A DNA stretch of 64,000 nucleotides from JAOAPY01 sp041492185 (lineage in GTDB: Bacteria; Acidobacteriota; Blastocatellia; Pyrinomonadales; Pyrinomonadaceae). The stretch is from positions 46,661 to 110,660 of the forward strand of contig JBGPWL010000003.1 of assembly GCA_041492185.1 (NCBI GenBank). Reading direction: 5' to 3'. The translations under genes and the position numbers were made by a program. How positions within the stretch are numbered: position 1 is the stretch's first letter; each line of letters opens with the position of its first letter. Below the pieces are notes generated by a model, which worked only from the letters and a program-made list of their open reading frames with translations, was not told the origin of the DNA and did not search any database. Positions 1 to 8,863 of this stretch are shown here, piece by piece.

Positions 1-30
1 ACATAGCGTTGCTGCCGTACACGACAAATT

Positions 31-40
31 AAGGAAAAGG
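31..40 (+). promoter_or_regulatory. Purine-rich ribosome binding site of rplI
   Basis: A purine-rich AAGGAAAAGG lies about 12 bases before the ATG at 53. The first 52 bases hold nothing else recognisable; in many genomes rpsR precedes rplI, but it is outside the window. Confidence 0.5.
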
Positions 41-52
41 AATTCGCGAGTC

Positions 53-607
53 ATGGCACACACAAAGATACTTTTACGCGAAGACATTGACGACCTTGGC
101 GCGCGCGGCGAAATCGTCCGGGTGCGCGCCGGCTATGCGCGCAATTATTTGTTGCCGCGCAAACTGGCCGTCGAAGCGACCACCAGCAACGTCAAACAGA
201 TCGAGCAGGAGCGCGCGGCGCTGCTCAAGCGCGAAGCGAAAGAGCGTGCGACCGCCGAGGGGCAATCCGAACAAATGGGATCGCTGGTGCTGGAGTTTAA
301 GCGAAAAGCGGGCGAGCAGGGAGCCCTTTACGGTTCAGTGACGTCGATGGACATCGCCGAGGCGCTGCACGAGCGCGGCTATGAAATTGATCGCCATCGC
401 ATCCATCTGCGCGAACCGATCAAACGCCTCGGCGAAGTCGCCGTGCCGTTGCGTCTGCATCGAGACGTCACCGTTGATCTGCGGGTGACCGTCGCGGCGG
501 AAGGTGAGGTCATCGTCGGCCACCTGGCGCCTGAAGAGGAAGCCGCGATCCTGGCTAAACCTGAAGCGGACGAGACAAAAGAAGAGTCTCCCGACGCTGC
601 TGAATGA
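53..607 (+). CDS. rplI: 50S ribosomal protein L9
   Basis: This is the large-subunit protein L9, which binds 23S rRNA through its N-terminal domain. The N-terminus carries the L9 signature: ILLREDIDDLG, then GxxVxVxxGYARNYLLPR at about residues 19-37, followed by a helical connector (residues 45-75) and the C-terminal domain (about 80-150). At 184 residues it is longer than the usual 147-150; the extra C-terminal tail is rich in Glu and Ala and acidic, of unknown role. The ATG at 53 is the only sensible start. A terminator hairpin follows at 688-734, so this is probably the last gene of a ribosomal-protein operon (rpsF/ssb/rpsR/rplI order inferred, not seen). Confidence 0.97.
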   Translation: MAHTKILLREDIDDLGARGEIVRVRAGYARNYLLPRKLAVEATTSNVKQIEQERAALLKREAKERATAEGQSEQMGSLVLEFKRKAGEQGALYGSVTSMDIAEALHERGYEIDRHRIHLREPIKRLGEVAVPLRLHRDVTVDLRVTVAAEGEVIVGHLAPEEEAAILAKPEADETKEESPDAAE

Positions 608-687
608 GCGCTTCTTCGGGAAACGAAGAGTCCTCAACATAAAACAGTCGAGCGTTGGTTTAGTGTTCTCGGGCTGTAGTATAGTTC

Positions 688-734
688 GACGCTGCAAGCG
701 GCGATCAAGCCGCAACTTGCAGCGTCTTCTTTTT
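688..734 (+). terminator. Intrinsic terminator after rplI
   Basis: A perfect 11-bp stem (688-698 with 716-726, GACGCTGCAAG) encloses a second CGGC/GCCG stem (699-702 with 709-712). It is followed directly by a T-rich tract (TTCTTTTT, 727-734). This is a textbook Rho-independent terminator. It separates rplI from dnaB, so dnaB probably has its own promoter between about 735 and 798. Confidence 0.85.
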
Positions 735-798
735 CGGTTCATAAGCAAGACTGAGTCTTCTTTGCGGCACGCGAGTTATCTGACCCACGGTTTTCTTG

Positions 799-2178
799 AT
801 GGCAGCTCCCGATCCAATTCGCGAACAGACTTTTGAGCGCTCTTTGCCAAACAGCTCGGAGGCTGAGCGCGCCATCCTGGGCGCGGTCTTTCTCGATAAC
901 GCGATGATCAGCCAGGCAATCGAGCTGCTGCAGGCGGAAGATTTCTATGTTCCCTCGCATCGCCGCATCTTCGTCGCGATGACCGCACTGTTCGAACGCG
1001 GCGCCGAGATCAATCCGATCCTCATCGGCGAGGAACTCAAAAAAGAAAACGCGCTCGAAACAGTTGGCGGCGTCAGCGCGCTTACGAATCTGACCTATGG
1101 TCTGCCTCATGCGACCAACATCACCCACTACGCCAAAGTCGTTCGCGGCAAATCGCTGTTGCGCCGATTGATCAGAACCGCAAACAAGATCACCAACGAA
1201 GCGCTGGAGCAGGAAGACGAGCCGGAGATCATTCTCGATCACGCCGAGCAGGCGATCTTCGAACTCGCCGACGAGCGCATTCGCCAGGGCTTCGTTCACG
1301 TCAAACCCGTCGCCGAAGCGCTGCTCGACAAAATTCAGGAGATGGAAGGCCGCAAGGTAGTGCTGACTGGTTTGACGACCGGATTCGCGGAACTCGACGA
1401 GAAAACTTCTGGTCTGCAACGTGCGGATCTGGTGATCGTCGCGGCGCGGCCATCGATGGGAAAGACGAGCTTTGCCTTGATGCTGGCGCAAAACGCGGCG
1501 ATTCAAACCGGCGCCGTCGTCGGTATTTTCTCGCTCGAGATGTCGAAGGAAGCGCTGGTGATGCGCATGCTCTGTTCGCAGGGGAACATCGACGCACAAC
1601 GCTTTCGCAACGGTTTTCTTTCACGGGCCGAGTGGGCGCAGATTGCGAAGTCACTCGGAACTCTTGCCGACACCAGGATCTTTCTTGACGACACACCGGG
1701 CATCACAGTGCTCGAAATGCGCGCAAAGGCGCGGCGCCTCGCTGCGGAACAGAAGCAACTCGATCTGATCATCGTCGATTATTTGCAATTGATGGGCGGG
1801 TCGGCGAAGCGTTTCGAATCGAGGCAACAGGAGGTGTCGCTGATCTCGCGCGAGCTGAAGGGACTGGCGAAGGAATTGAATGTGCCGCTCGTGGCGCTAT
1901 CGCAGCTTTCGCGCGCGCCGGAATCGCGTTCCGATCATCGCCCGCAGCTTGCCGACCTGCGCGAGTCGGGCGCGCTCGAACAGGACGCCGACCTCGTTGC
2001 TTTCATCTATCGCGAAGAGCAATATAAATCTCCGGAAGAAAGACAAAACATGCCGGAAGACAAGAAGAACGTTGCCGAACTCATCCTTGCCAAGCAACGC
2101 AACGGCCCGACGGGAACGATCGAATTGCGCTTTGTGCCTTCCAGCATGCGGTTCGATAATCTCTATCACGGTGAATGA
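799..2178 (+). CDS. dnaB: Replicative DNA helicase DnaB
   Basis: DnaB is the hexameric 5'-3' helicase that unwinds DNA at the replication fork. An N-terminal primase-interacting domain starts SSEAERAILGAVFLDN. The RecA-like domain has Walker A ARPSMGKTSFA near residue 215, Walker B LIIVDYLQLM near 325, and the terminal motifs LSQLSRAPESR and LRESGALEQDADLV. About 459 residues is the normal length; no intein interrupts the Walker A or other motifs. A TTG at 796 lies directly before the ATG at 799, and ATG is preferred; no strong Shine-Dalgarno is visible. The gene order rplI-dnaB-alr is common in bacteria, although here an orphan gene sits between dnaB and alr. Confidence 0.97.
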   Translation: MAAPDPIREQTFERSLPNSSEAERAILGAVFLDNAMISQAIELLQAEDFYVPSHRRIFVAMTALFERGAEINPILIGEELKKENALETVGGVSALTNLTYGLPHATNITHYAKVVRGKSLLRRLIRTANKITNEALEQEDEPEIILDHAEQAIFELADERIRQGFVHVKPVAEALLDKIQEMEGRKVVLTGLTTGFAELDEKTSGLQRADLVIVAARPSMGKTSFALMLAQNAAIQTGAVVGIFSLEMSKEALVMRMLCSQGNIDAQRFRNGFLSRAEWAQIAKSLGTLADTRIFLDDTPGITVLEMRAKARRLAAEQKQLDLIIVDYLQLMGGSAKRFESRQQEVSLISRELKGLAKELNVPLVALSQLSRAPESRSDHRPQLADLRESGALEQDADLVAFIYREEQYKSPEERQNMPEDKKNVAELILAKQRNGPTGTIELRFVPSSMRFDNLYHGE

Positions 2179-2388
2179 GATCTTGTGTCAACTGCATAAT
2201 CCCGAATAAAATACTTGACAGGCCAGGGCTTCTACGCCAGATTCTCAGCATGGAACCCTAACCCTACAACAAGCAATCAGTTGCTTTTCCAAGCTTGCGA
2301 ACTGCAACGCTTTCATGATAGCGACTCGCTGGGTAGACCGGAAAGTCCGTTGCCCTAAGCGTTACTCAACTGAAGGAGGTACGGAAAG

Positions 2389-3249
2389 ATGAAGCTCACG
2401 GGAAATCGAAATATCCTGTGCATCGTGCTTCTCTTGGTAGGAGCATCGTTTGTACTGTTCGGCGTCCTAACAATCGCAGAGTCAAAGATCGAGGTGGATG
2501 AGATTCCACCCATTCCTCAAGAGATTCTAACTGATGTGGTCGCTTATGACCTTGATTTGGTTAAAGTAACTTCTAACTGGCCAAAAAGCTTGACGGTTGA
2601 GAACATTTCCGACAAGGAAATCAGTGGCTACGAGATCATGATATTTGCGGCGAATGATGATGGTGGGCCAGGAGAGATTATGGGATGGGGAAAGGATCCC
2701 AATTATGGGAAACAAACCCCGTTGTTCAAACCCAAGGAGATTATGACTCTTCCAATCAACCCGCAAACAGTCAAAGAGTTTCAAGACAACGGCAAACCTT
2801 TTCTCTACCTCCTGGTATGGCGACTTTGGGTCAACAATGACCCTAAGTTTTTGTACTCCGCGGGGGCACTTTTCCAACAAGACGAAAAAAAACCGGGGCT
2901 CTATCATGTAATTAGAGACGCAAAGGGCAGGAGCAAGTCTCGGCATAATCATGCGGTGGTCCCTCATATTACTCATTCTGTAAAACCGCCGTTCCCTCTA
3001 GGATGCTGCACTAGGGAGCCCTTATACAGCGATGAATATGACTGCGCTAATGTGGACTCTTGCGACCCGTCAGGTAGAAAATGCAGGATCATGAATAATT
3101 CCTTCACAGTCTGTTCAGTCTGCTGCTCAGCCCAGCAAGTGGTAAGCTTTATGAATTGTCACTCTGTAGGTACTGTGTGTCCTCCGCACCTTTGCGACGA
3201 AAGGCAACGAGTCACACACCCCACCCCGTGCAATTGCTGCGGGTGTTAA
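2389..3249 (+). CDS. Exported or membrane-anchored Cys-rich orphan protein
   Basis: I do not recognise this 286-residue protein. A hydrophobic segment at about residues 10-28 looks like a signal anchor. The middle (about 45-185) looks like a globular beta-rich domain (WPKSLTVENISDKEISGYEI). The last 85 or so residues hold 15 cysteines, including CC, VCC and a terminal CNCCGC, with several histidines just before them. An exported protein with this pattern could be heavily disulphide-bonded or bind metal; both are inference. The start is well supported by GGAGGT at 2375-2380 ahead of ATG 2389. Base composition is visibly lower in GC than dnaB and alr (27 of 60 in the line at 2581), which together with its position between rplI/dnaB and alr suggests acquired DNA. 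Confidence 0.75.
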   Translation: MKLTGNRNILCIVLLLVGASFVLFGVLTIAESKIEVDEIPPIPQEILTDVVAYDLDLVKVTSNWPKSLTVENISDKEISGYEIMIFAANDDGGPGEIMGWGKDPNYGKQTPLFKPKEIMTLPINPQTVKEFQDNGKPFLYLLVWRLWVNNDPKFLYSAGALFQQDEKKPGLYHVIRDAKGRSKSRHNHAVVPHITHSVKPPFPLGCCTREPLYSDEYDCANVDSCDPSGRKCRIMNNSFTVCSVCCSAQQVVSFMNCHSVGTVCPPHLCDERQRVTHPTPCNCCGC

Positions 3250-3576
3250 AAATCATGCAGGGTGGCCGAATCAGTAATAACCAGCAAGGCGACTAGTAAA
3301 AGCATTTACCGCCCAGATCTTACAGACTGCCGTCTGCAATCGGCTTCATTCAGTGGAATGGCACTATGCCGCTGGCTATTGTCACGCCATGAGCGTGTTG
3401 CGACGCGAGTCTTCTCCTACTTCGATTCGGAGACCTTGAGGCCCGCCACTCCGAATAGCCACTACAAACAACAATAGCTCCTTTTGTGGATCCGACTCGA
3501 TAATTTCACAATATGCGCGAACCTACAGATCTTTCCTCTGTTTCCTCTGTCACCTCTGTGGTAAAAGACTTACTCG
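3250..3576. other. Intergenic region upstream of alr with a solo repeat arm
   Basis: No convincing gene is present; a 71-codon ORF at 3262-3477 has no ribosome site and no family look. The last part (3534-3567) is a run of CCTCTGT words, a single arm of the dispersed CACAGAG-type palindrome family seen elsewhere in the window, ending 9 bases before the alr ATG. Confidence 0.5.
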
Positions 3577-4785
3577 ATGGCTTCGTCTAAGAATAGTAAT
3601 CACATCGACACGACCGGCCACCGACCCACGTGGGCCGAGATCGATCTCAGCGCGCTGGCGGCAAATTTTCAGATCGTGCGGCAACTGGTTGGTCGTGACG
3701 TAAAGGTGATGGCCGTCGTTAAGGCCAACGCTTACGGTCATGGCGCGGTCGAGTGCGCGCGCAGGCTGGCGTCTGAAGGCGCGGATTGGTTCGGCGTCGC
3801 GTTGCCGGAGGAGGGAATCGAACTCAGAACTGCGGGCATCGCTCAACCGATTCTTTGTCTCAGCGGATTCTGGGAAGGCCAACAGAACGCTTGCTTGCGG
3901 CACAACCTGGTGCCGGTCGTCTATCGGACCGACATGATCGAAACTTTGGATCGCGCCGCGCAGTCTGCGAAAGTGATTGTCGATGTGCATATAAAAGTCG
4001 ATACGGGAATGGGTCGCTTGGGAGTGCGTTTCGATCAACTGAGAGAATTTGTTGATGCGCTAAAGCGATTCAAACACATCCGCGTCGATGGTCTGATGAC
4101 GCATCTGGCGGCGGCCGACGATCGATCGTGCGCAACGCTGACTGCCGATCAAATTCAAAGATTTGAAAACGCGGTCGAACTATTCCGCGAGCGCGGTTAC
4201 ACGCCGACCTATCGCCATCTCGCTAACTCGGCCGCGACGTTTGACCAGCCATCGGCTTGGGGCAACATGGTGCGACCCGGCGGCGTGCTTTATGGTTTAT
4301 GGCGCGACATTCTTGCCCCTGTCAGAACCGCGAGCGGTAGCGACCGGTTGAGTACGGGCAGCGGGTTGGCCTCGAGTCTCAAACCCGTGATGTCCTTACG
4401 CTCACGCATCGCTCTGCTGAAATGGGTGCCTGAAGGTGAGACGATCGGTTACGGCTGCACCTACGAAACGTCGCGCAAGACTCTGGTCGCGACGCTCCCA
4501 ATCGGTTACAACGATGGTTATCTGCGCGGCCTGTCGAATCGCGGCCGCGTGATTGTGCGGGGAACGTACGCTTCCGTTGTTGGGCGCGTCTCGATGGATC
4601 TTACGCTCGTCGACGTGACCAATGTTGCGGGCGTACAGTTAGGCGACGTGGTAACTCTGCTGGGCCACGATCACGAAGATCATGATCTGGCAGTCTCTGC
4701 CGAAGACATCGCGCGGACGGCAGGCACACTCTCTTACGAAGTCGCCTGCGGCATCAGCCATCGCGTGCCGAGGATTTACGCTTAG
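3577..4785 (+). CDS. alr: Alanine racemase
   Basis: This PLP enzyme interconverts L- and D-alanine and supplies D-Ala for peptidoglycan. The PLP-binding lysine is Lys49 in VVKANAYGHG, the family signature. Further motifs are VDTGMGRLG near residue 147, the catalytic-tyrosine region ETIGYGCTY near 290, and VVGRVSMDLTLVDVT near 335. Length (402) fits the family, with a slightly long N-terminal extension before TWAEIDLSAL. A short Ser/Gly-rich segment (about 250-262, SGSDRLSTGSGLAS) sits in a loop usually shorter in relatives. Start ATG 3577 has only a weak ribosome site, in the repeat-derived leader. Confidence 0.95.
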   Translation: MASSKNSNHIDTTGHRPTWAEIDLSALAANFQIVRQLVGRDVKVMAVVKANAYGHGAVECARRLASEGADWFGVALPEEGIELRTAGIAQPILCLSGFWEGQQNACLRHNLVPVVYRTDMIETLDRAAQSAKVIVDVHIKVDTGMGRLGVRFDQLREFVDALKRFKHIRVDGLMTHLAAADDRSCATLTADQIQRFENAVELFRERGYTPTYRHLANSAATFDQPSAWGNMVRPGGVLYGLWRDILAPVRTASGSDRLSTGSGLASSLKPVMSLRSRIALLKWVPEGETIGYGCTYETSRKTLVATLPIGYNDGYLRGLSNRGRVIVRGTYASVVGRVSMDLTLVDVTNVAGVQLGDVVTLLGHDHEDHDLAVSAEDIARTAGTLSYEVACGISHRVPRIYA

Positions 4786-5213
4786 TGGTCGCGGAGAATG
4801 TCGGAACGTCGCCAAGGATGACTCCTTCGCGTTCCTTAGCGAAATTCCTTCGCGCCCTTTGCGTTGAAGATTGAGCGCTCGCCGTCACTAGCTGAGTTGA
4901 CTGCACGCTCAAAAAAACAAAAAAGATTGACGCAAACCGAGATTTGGCATATCGTCCGGAGCGCTTGTGAACTTTACAGGGTGGTCCTCTAGAGCCTGCG
5001 ATTACGCAATCCTTCAGTACCAGCCGCATCAGATCGTTTCGCTCTCTGATGTCTACGGAGCAATAGTTTTCACGCTAATCTATGGGAACAGTTTGAATTG
5101 AGAGCGGATAAGTTTTCCATACATCGACCAGGCATCTTTCAACCACCGCCACGCTGTCAGCAATGAGATCTTAACAGCAGCGCGCGGTATTAACTTCAGA
5201 AGGAGAATCCAAA
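4786..5213. other. Intergenic region between alr and the papain-like orphan
   Basis: 428 bases without a supported gene. Bases 4823-4868 contain TTCCTTAGCG / TTCGCGCCCTTTGCGTT, a degenerate single arm of the CGCAAAG-type repeat family. The rest is AT-richer and probably carries the promoter of the next gene, but I see no unambiguous -35/-10 pair. Confidence 0.4.
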
Positions 5214-5981
5214 ATGGCAAAGGCAAAAGGCATACAAGCTCACAAGGTGTTCAAGCTGGGCAAGGCGGCGGCCAAGCCCGACAAGCGAAACTTGATGTTG
5301 GCCACAATCATAAAACCCGTCAAGGTTCCGGCGGAGTACGATTTTGATTTGAAACATTCCGGCATCCCCACGCCGATGTTTGCAAACGATGCTCACGGCT
5401 GCTGCGTCATTTCCGGACGAGCGCATCAGAGCCTTCGTTTCGAGGACATCGAACAGGGAGCAATCATCACGATCACCGACGCGGAAGTGCTGAAGGAATA
5501 TTTCAACGAAACAGGTGGAGCCGATAATGGGCTCGTCGTTCTTGAATCGTTGAAAGTGTGGCGGGTCAAAGGCTGGACTGCGGCGAAAGCGAATTACAAG
5601 ATTAAGGCGTTTGCGCAAATCAACCGGCTCAATCACCTGGAAGTGAAAGGGGCGATCTTCATGGACCTCGGCGTCGGCGTCGGTTTTTCTCTGCCGCTGA
5701 CTGCTCAAGCTCAGGTGCAGGCCGGCAAGGCGTGGGACGTGGTTAGCGGACCGGGGTCGGCCCCCGGCTCGTGGGGCGGCCACTACGTCTATGTTCCCGG
5801 TTACACAAAGAAAGGTCCGGTTTGCGTTACGTGGGGTCGCAAACAACAAATCACGTGGGCGTTCTGGGACAAGTACTGCGACGAGGCTTATGCGATCTTC
5901 GACGCGAAGAATACTTCAAAGAAGAATAAGGGACTCGACGCGAAGAAGCTCAACGCCTTCCTTTCTCGTTTGAAGAAATAA
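5214..5981 (+). CDS. Uncharacterised protein with papain-like Cys/His arrangement
   Basis: The 255-residue protein has no signal peptide and begins with a Lys/Ala-rich basic stretch. The segment NDAHGCCVISGRAHQS (about residues 59-74) followed far downstream by GSWGGHYVYVPGY (about 183-195) and then VTWGRKQQITWAFWDKYCDEAYA resembles the Cys...Gly-Gly-His...Asn/Asp order of papain-like or C39-like folds seen in orphan proteins with a NDxxGdC motif. This fold assignment is inference and peptidase activity is not shown. A strong ribosome site AGAAGGAG (5199-5206) precedes ATG 5214. The C-terminus is Lys-rich. It stands alone, with gaps of 428 and 277 bases either side. Confidence 0.7.
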   Translation: MAKAKGIQAHKVFKLGKAAAKPDKRNLMLATIIKPVKVPAEYDFDLKHSGIPTPMFANDAHGCCVISGRAHQSLRFEDIEQGAIITITDAEVLKEYFNETGGADNGLVVLESLKVWRVKGWTAAKANYKIKAFAQINRLNHLEVKGAIFMDLGVGVGFSLPLTAQAQVQAGKAWDVVSGPGSAPGSWGGHYVYVPGYTKKGPVCVTWGRKQQITWAFWDKYCDEAYAIFDAKNTSKKNKGLDAKKLNAFLSRLKK

Positions 5982-6258
5982 GCGTCGCAGCCCTCCCCGG
6001 ACCTTCTCGCGTTACGCGGTTGTGAGACTTCGTCGGAACGCTTCGTGGATAACGAGGCTGAACTCGATCTCACGAAATCTCCGCGCCAGGCGCTGGCGGG
6101 CGTTAAGCCTTCGTTCGGATCTTTCTTCGGAACCATTCCTTCGCTGGCTTAACGATCGCTTGCAGGTTTTACTGCGTGAAGAACCTTCCCTTTGACGCCG
6201 CAAAAAATATAGACTCTGCCGCGCATCATCAATCTAAATACGTTCCGAGGACGGACAG

Positions 6259-8850
6259 TTGAACACCAAACGCATGGCCATTGGCCTGTTGACGCTTTGG
6301 CTCTTGTCAGTGTCGCTACCCGTTGCCGTTCGCGCTGACGGCGCGGCGGTTGAGACTCTGCAAGTGCCGGGTTTGAGTCAGCCGGTCGAGATTTTGAAAG
6401 ATCGCTGGGGCATCTCGCATATCTATGCGAAGAATGAAGCGGATTTGTTCTTCGCGCAGGGTTACAACGTCGCGCGCGACCGGCTCTTTCAGCTCGAGTT
6501 ATGGCGGCGCCAGGCGACGGGCACACTCGCGGAGATTCTCGGCCGCAAGGAATTAAGACGCGACACCGGCGCGCGTCTCTTTCGGTTTCGCGGGGATCTA
6601 AAACAGGAACTCAACTGGTATCACCCGCATGGCGAAGCGATCGTTGACGCGTTTGTCCGCGGCATCAACGCCTACATTGGAGAAACGGAAAAGAATTTCA
6701 CCCTGCTCACTCCCGAATTCAAACTGCTTGGAATCAAACCCGGCAAGTGGACGCCTGAGATCGTCATCACGCGCTTCAACGGCTTGTTCGCCAACGTCAC
6801 GCAGGAAATGAATTATGCGCAGGCGGTGCGCGTACTCGGTGCTGACAAGGTGAAGGAGCTCGCATATTTTCAACCCGCCAATCCGCAGTTGGATCTCGAC
6901 CCTGGGATTGATGCGTCGCTCCTATCGAGAGATATCCTGGATCTCTATAACGCTTTCCGCGAGCCGATAAGATTCACGCCTGACGAGATCGTGGCTGAGC
7001 ATCGCGCGAACAGCGAGGCACTCGCGCTTCTCAACGCCTCACCCGTGCCGTCGGCCATCGACCTCAGTGAGCGTCGCGAAGACACTGGCAGTAACAACTG
7101 GGTCGTTAGCGGCAGACTAACGCCGAGCGGGTTTCCGCTAATGATGAATGATCCGCATCGAGTTCAAGGCGCGCCTTCGCTTAGATACTGGGTCCACCTC
7201 GTGGCGCCGGGTTGGAACGTGATTGGAGGCGGCGAACCGTCGTTGCCCGGCATCTCGATCGGGCATAACGAATTCGGTGCGTGGGGTCTCACGATTTTTG
7301 GTGGCGACACCGAAGACCTGTGCGTCTATGACACCAACACGGCCAACTCCGCGCAGTACAAGTATCGCGGCAAGTGGGAAGACATGCGCGTGATCAAGGA
7401 AACGATTCCCGTGAAGGGCGAGGCGGCGGCGCTGGTTGAATTGAAATTTACGCGACACGGCCCGGTTGTCTATGAAGACAAGACGCATCACAAAGCTTAT
7501 GCGGTGCGCGCCGCGTGGATGGAGATCGGCGGCGCGCCATACCTTGCCAGCTTGCGGATGGATCAAGCGCACAGTTGGAATGAATTTCTCGACGCGTGCA
7601 GCTACAGTCGTACTCCGTCCGAGAATATGGTCTGGGCCGATCGCGAAGGCAACATCGGTTATCAGGCAGTCGGGATTTCGCCGCTGCGTCCGGGTTGGAG
7701 TGGTCTAGTTCCCGTTCCGGGCGATGGTCGTTACGAGTGGGCCGGCTATTTGCCTATCAAAGAACTGCCGCATGTGCTCAATCCGGCGAAAGGTTTCTGG
7801 AACACCTCGAACAACTATCTGATTCCACCCGGCTGGCCTTATAAAGACGCGCTGCATTACACGTGGGCCGATCCCTACCGCGCGTCGCGTGTCGCGGAAG
7901 TGCTGGGCTCGGGGCGGCTGTTCACCGTGGCGGAGATGATTCGTCTTCAAAACGACGATCTGTCGATTCCAGCTCGCAGCCTTGTGCCGCTATTGCGCGA
8001 TCTGCCGATGAACGATCCCGCATCCGACAAAGCACGCGATCGGTTGCTCGCGTGGAATTACATTCTCGACAAAGACTCTGTACCCGCGGGCATCTACGAG
8101 ATGTGGCAGCGACGGATTCAGGCGAACCTGCGCGAGTTGCTCGTGCCGAAAGAGGCTCGAGGCTTCATCGGAAATCTGAATATGAAATTGATCATCGACT
8201 GGTTGCTCGCGCCGGACGGTCGTTTCGGCGCCGATCCAATCGCCGGCAGAAACGCCGTACTCGCGAAGAGTCTCAATGAAGCAGTTGCCGAACTCACAAA
8301 GCGCTTCGGCGCCGACATGGAAAAGTGGAAACTCGGCGCCTACCACCACGCGCTCATTCGTCATCCGCTGGATCCGGCGGTGAAGTCCGAGTGGCAGGCG
8401 AAGTTCAATGTCGGCGACGAGCCTCGCGGCGGCGACAGCTACACCGTCACCGCAACCGGCGGCGGCGACAATCAAACGTCAGGCGGCTCATTCAAGATCG
8501 TCGTCGATACGGAAGAGTGGGACAACTCCATCGGTCTGAACAATCCTGGCCAGTCAGGCGACGCGAACAACCCGCACTACCGCGATCTTTACGACCTCTG
8601 GGCACACGGAAAATATTTTCCGGTGTTCTATTCGCGCAAGAAGATCGAATCAGTCACCGAGAAGGTCTTCCAACTCACACTGGTTTCGACCTCCACTTCC
8701 CGCACCGACCGGCATTGGCTGGGAGACAAGTGCGCGGTCCAACCCCGTCGAACGTATGAGTCGATTAATGCCAAGTTCATTCGTTGCTGGAGCGTTAGAC
8801 ACGTGAGGATCAGAACAATTGAACCAACCTCTGCCACGCAGTGTGGCTGA
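6259..8850 (+). CDS. Penicillin acylase family (Ntn-hydrolase) protein
   Basis: Members are exported N-terminal-nucleophile amidases that cleave acyl amides, including beta-lactam side chains and acyl-homoserine lactones. A signal peptide covers residues 1-26. The alpha-chain motif GISHIYAKNEADLFFAQGY is at 51-69. The autocatalytic cleavage site and nucleophile is Ser278 in DTGSNNWVVSG, followed by LMMNDPHR. Other typical pieces are WNTSNNYLIPP near 515 and SGDANNPHYRDLYDLW near 780. The TTG start at 6259 is favoured by GAGGA at 6247-6251; ATG 6274 is possible. After VFYSRKKIESVTEKV the last 60 or so residues lack family character and are Arg/Cys/Thr-rich, suggesting that the native 3' end was replaced where the adjacent low-GC kinase gene joins. 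Confidence 0.88.
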   Translation: MNTKRMAIGLLTLWLLSVSLPVAVRADGAAVETLQVPGLSQPVEILKDRWGISHIYAKNEADLFFAQGYNVARDRLFQLELWRRQATGTLAEILGRKELRRDTGARLFRFRGDLKQELNWYHPHGEAIVDAFVRGINAYIGETEKNFTLLTPEFKLLGIKPGKWTPEIVITRFNGLFANVTQEMNYAQAVRVLGADKVKELAYFQPANPQLDLDPGIDASLLSRDILDLYNAFREPIRFTPDEIVAEHRANSEALALLNASPVPSAIDLSERREDTGSNNWVVSGRLTPSGFPLMMNDPHRVQGAPSLRYWVHLVAPGWNVIGGGEPSLPGISIGHNEFGAWGLTIFGGDTEDLCVYDTNTANSAQYKYRGKWEDMRVIKETIPVKGEAAALVELKFTRHGPVVYEDKTHHKAYAVRAAWMEIGGAPYLASLRMDQAHSWNEFLDACSYSRTPSENMVWADREGNIGYQAVGISPLRPGWSGLVPVPGDGRYEWAGYLPIKELPHVLNPAKGFWNTSNNYLIPPGWPYKDALHYTWADPYRASRVAEVLGSGRLFTVAEMIRLQNDDLSIPARSLVPLLRDLPMNDPASDKARDRLLAWNYILDKDSVPAGIYEMWQRRIQANLRELLVPKEARGFIGNLNMKLIIDWLLAPDGRFGADPIAGRNAVLAKSLNEAVAELTKRFGADMEKWKLGAYHHALIRHPLDPAVKSEWQAKFNVGDEPRGGDSYTVTATGGGDNQTSGGSFKIVVDTEEWDNSIGLNNPGQSGDANNPHYRDLYDLWAHGKYFPVFYSRKKIESVTEKVFQLTLVSTSTSRTDRHWLGDKCAVQPRRTYESINAKFIRCWSVRHVRIRTIEPTSATQCG

Positions 8851-8863
8851 GAGAGAATAGGCT

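Noticed and set aside
2215..2243. TTGACA at 2215-2220 as promoter of the Cys-rich orphan
   Set aside because: No acceptable -10 at 16-18 bases; too weak to call.
3262..3477. 71-codon ORF upstream of alr
   Set aside because: No ribosome site, no domain character, amino acid composition near random.
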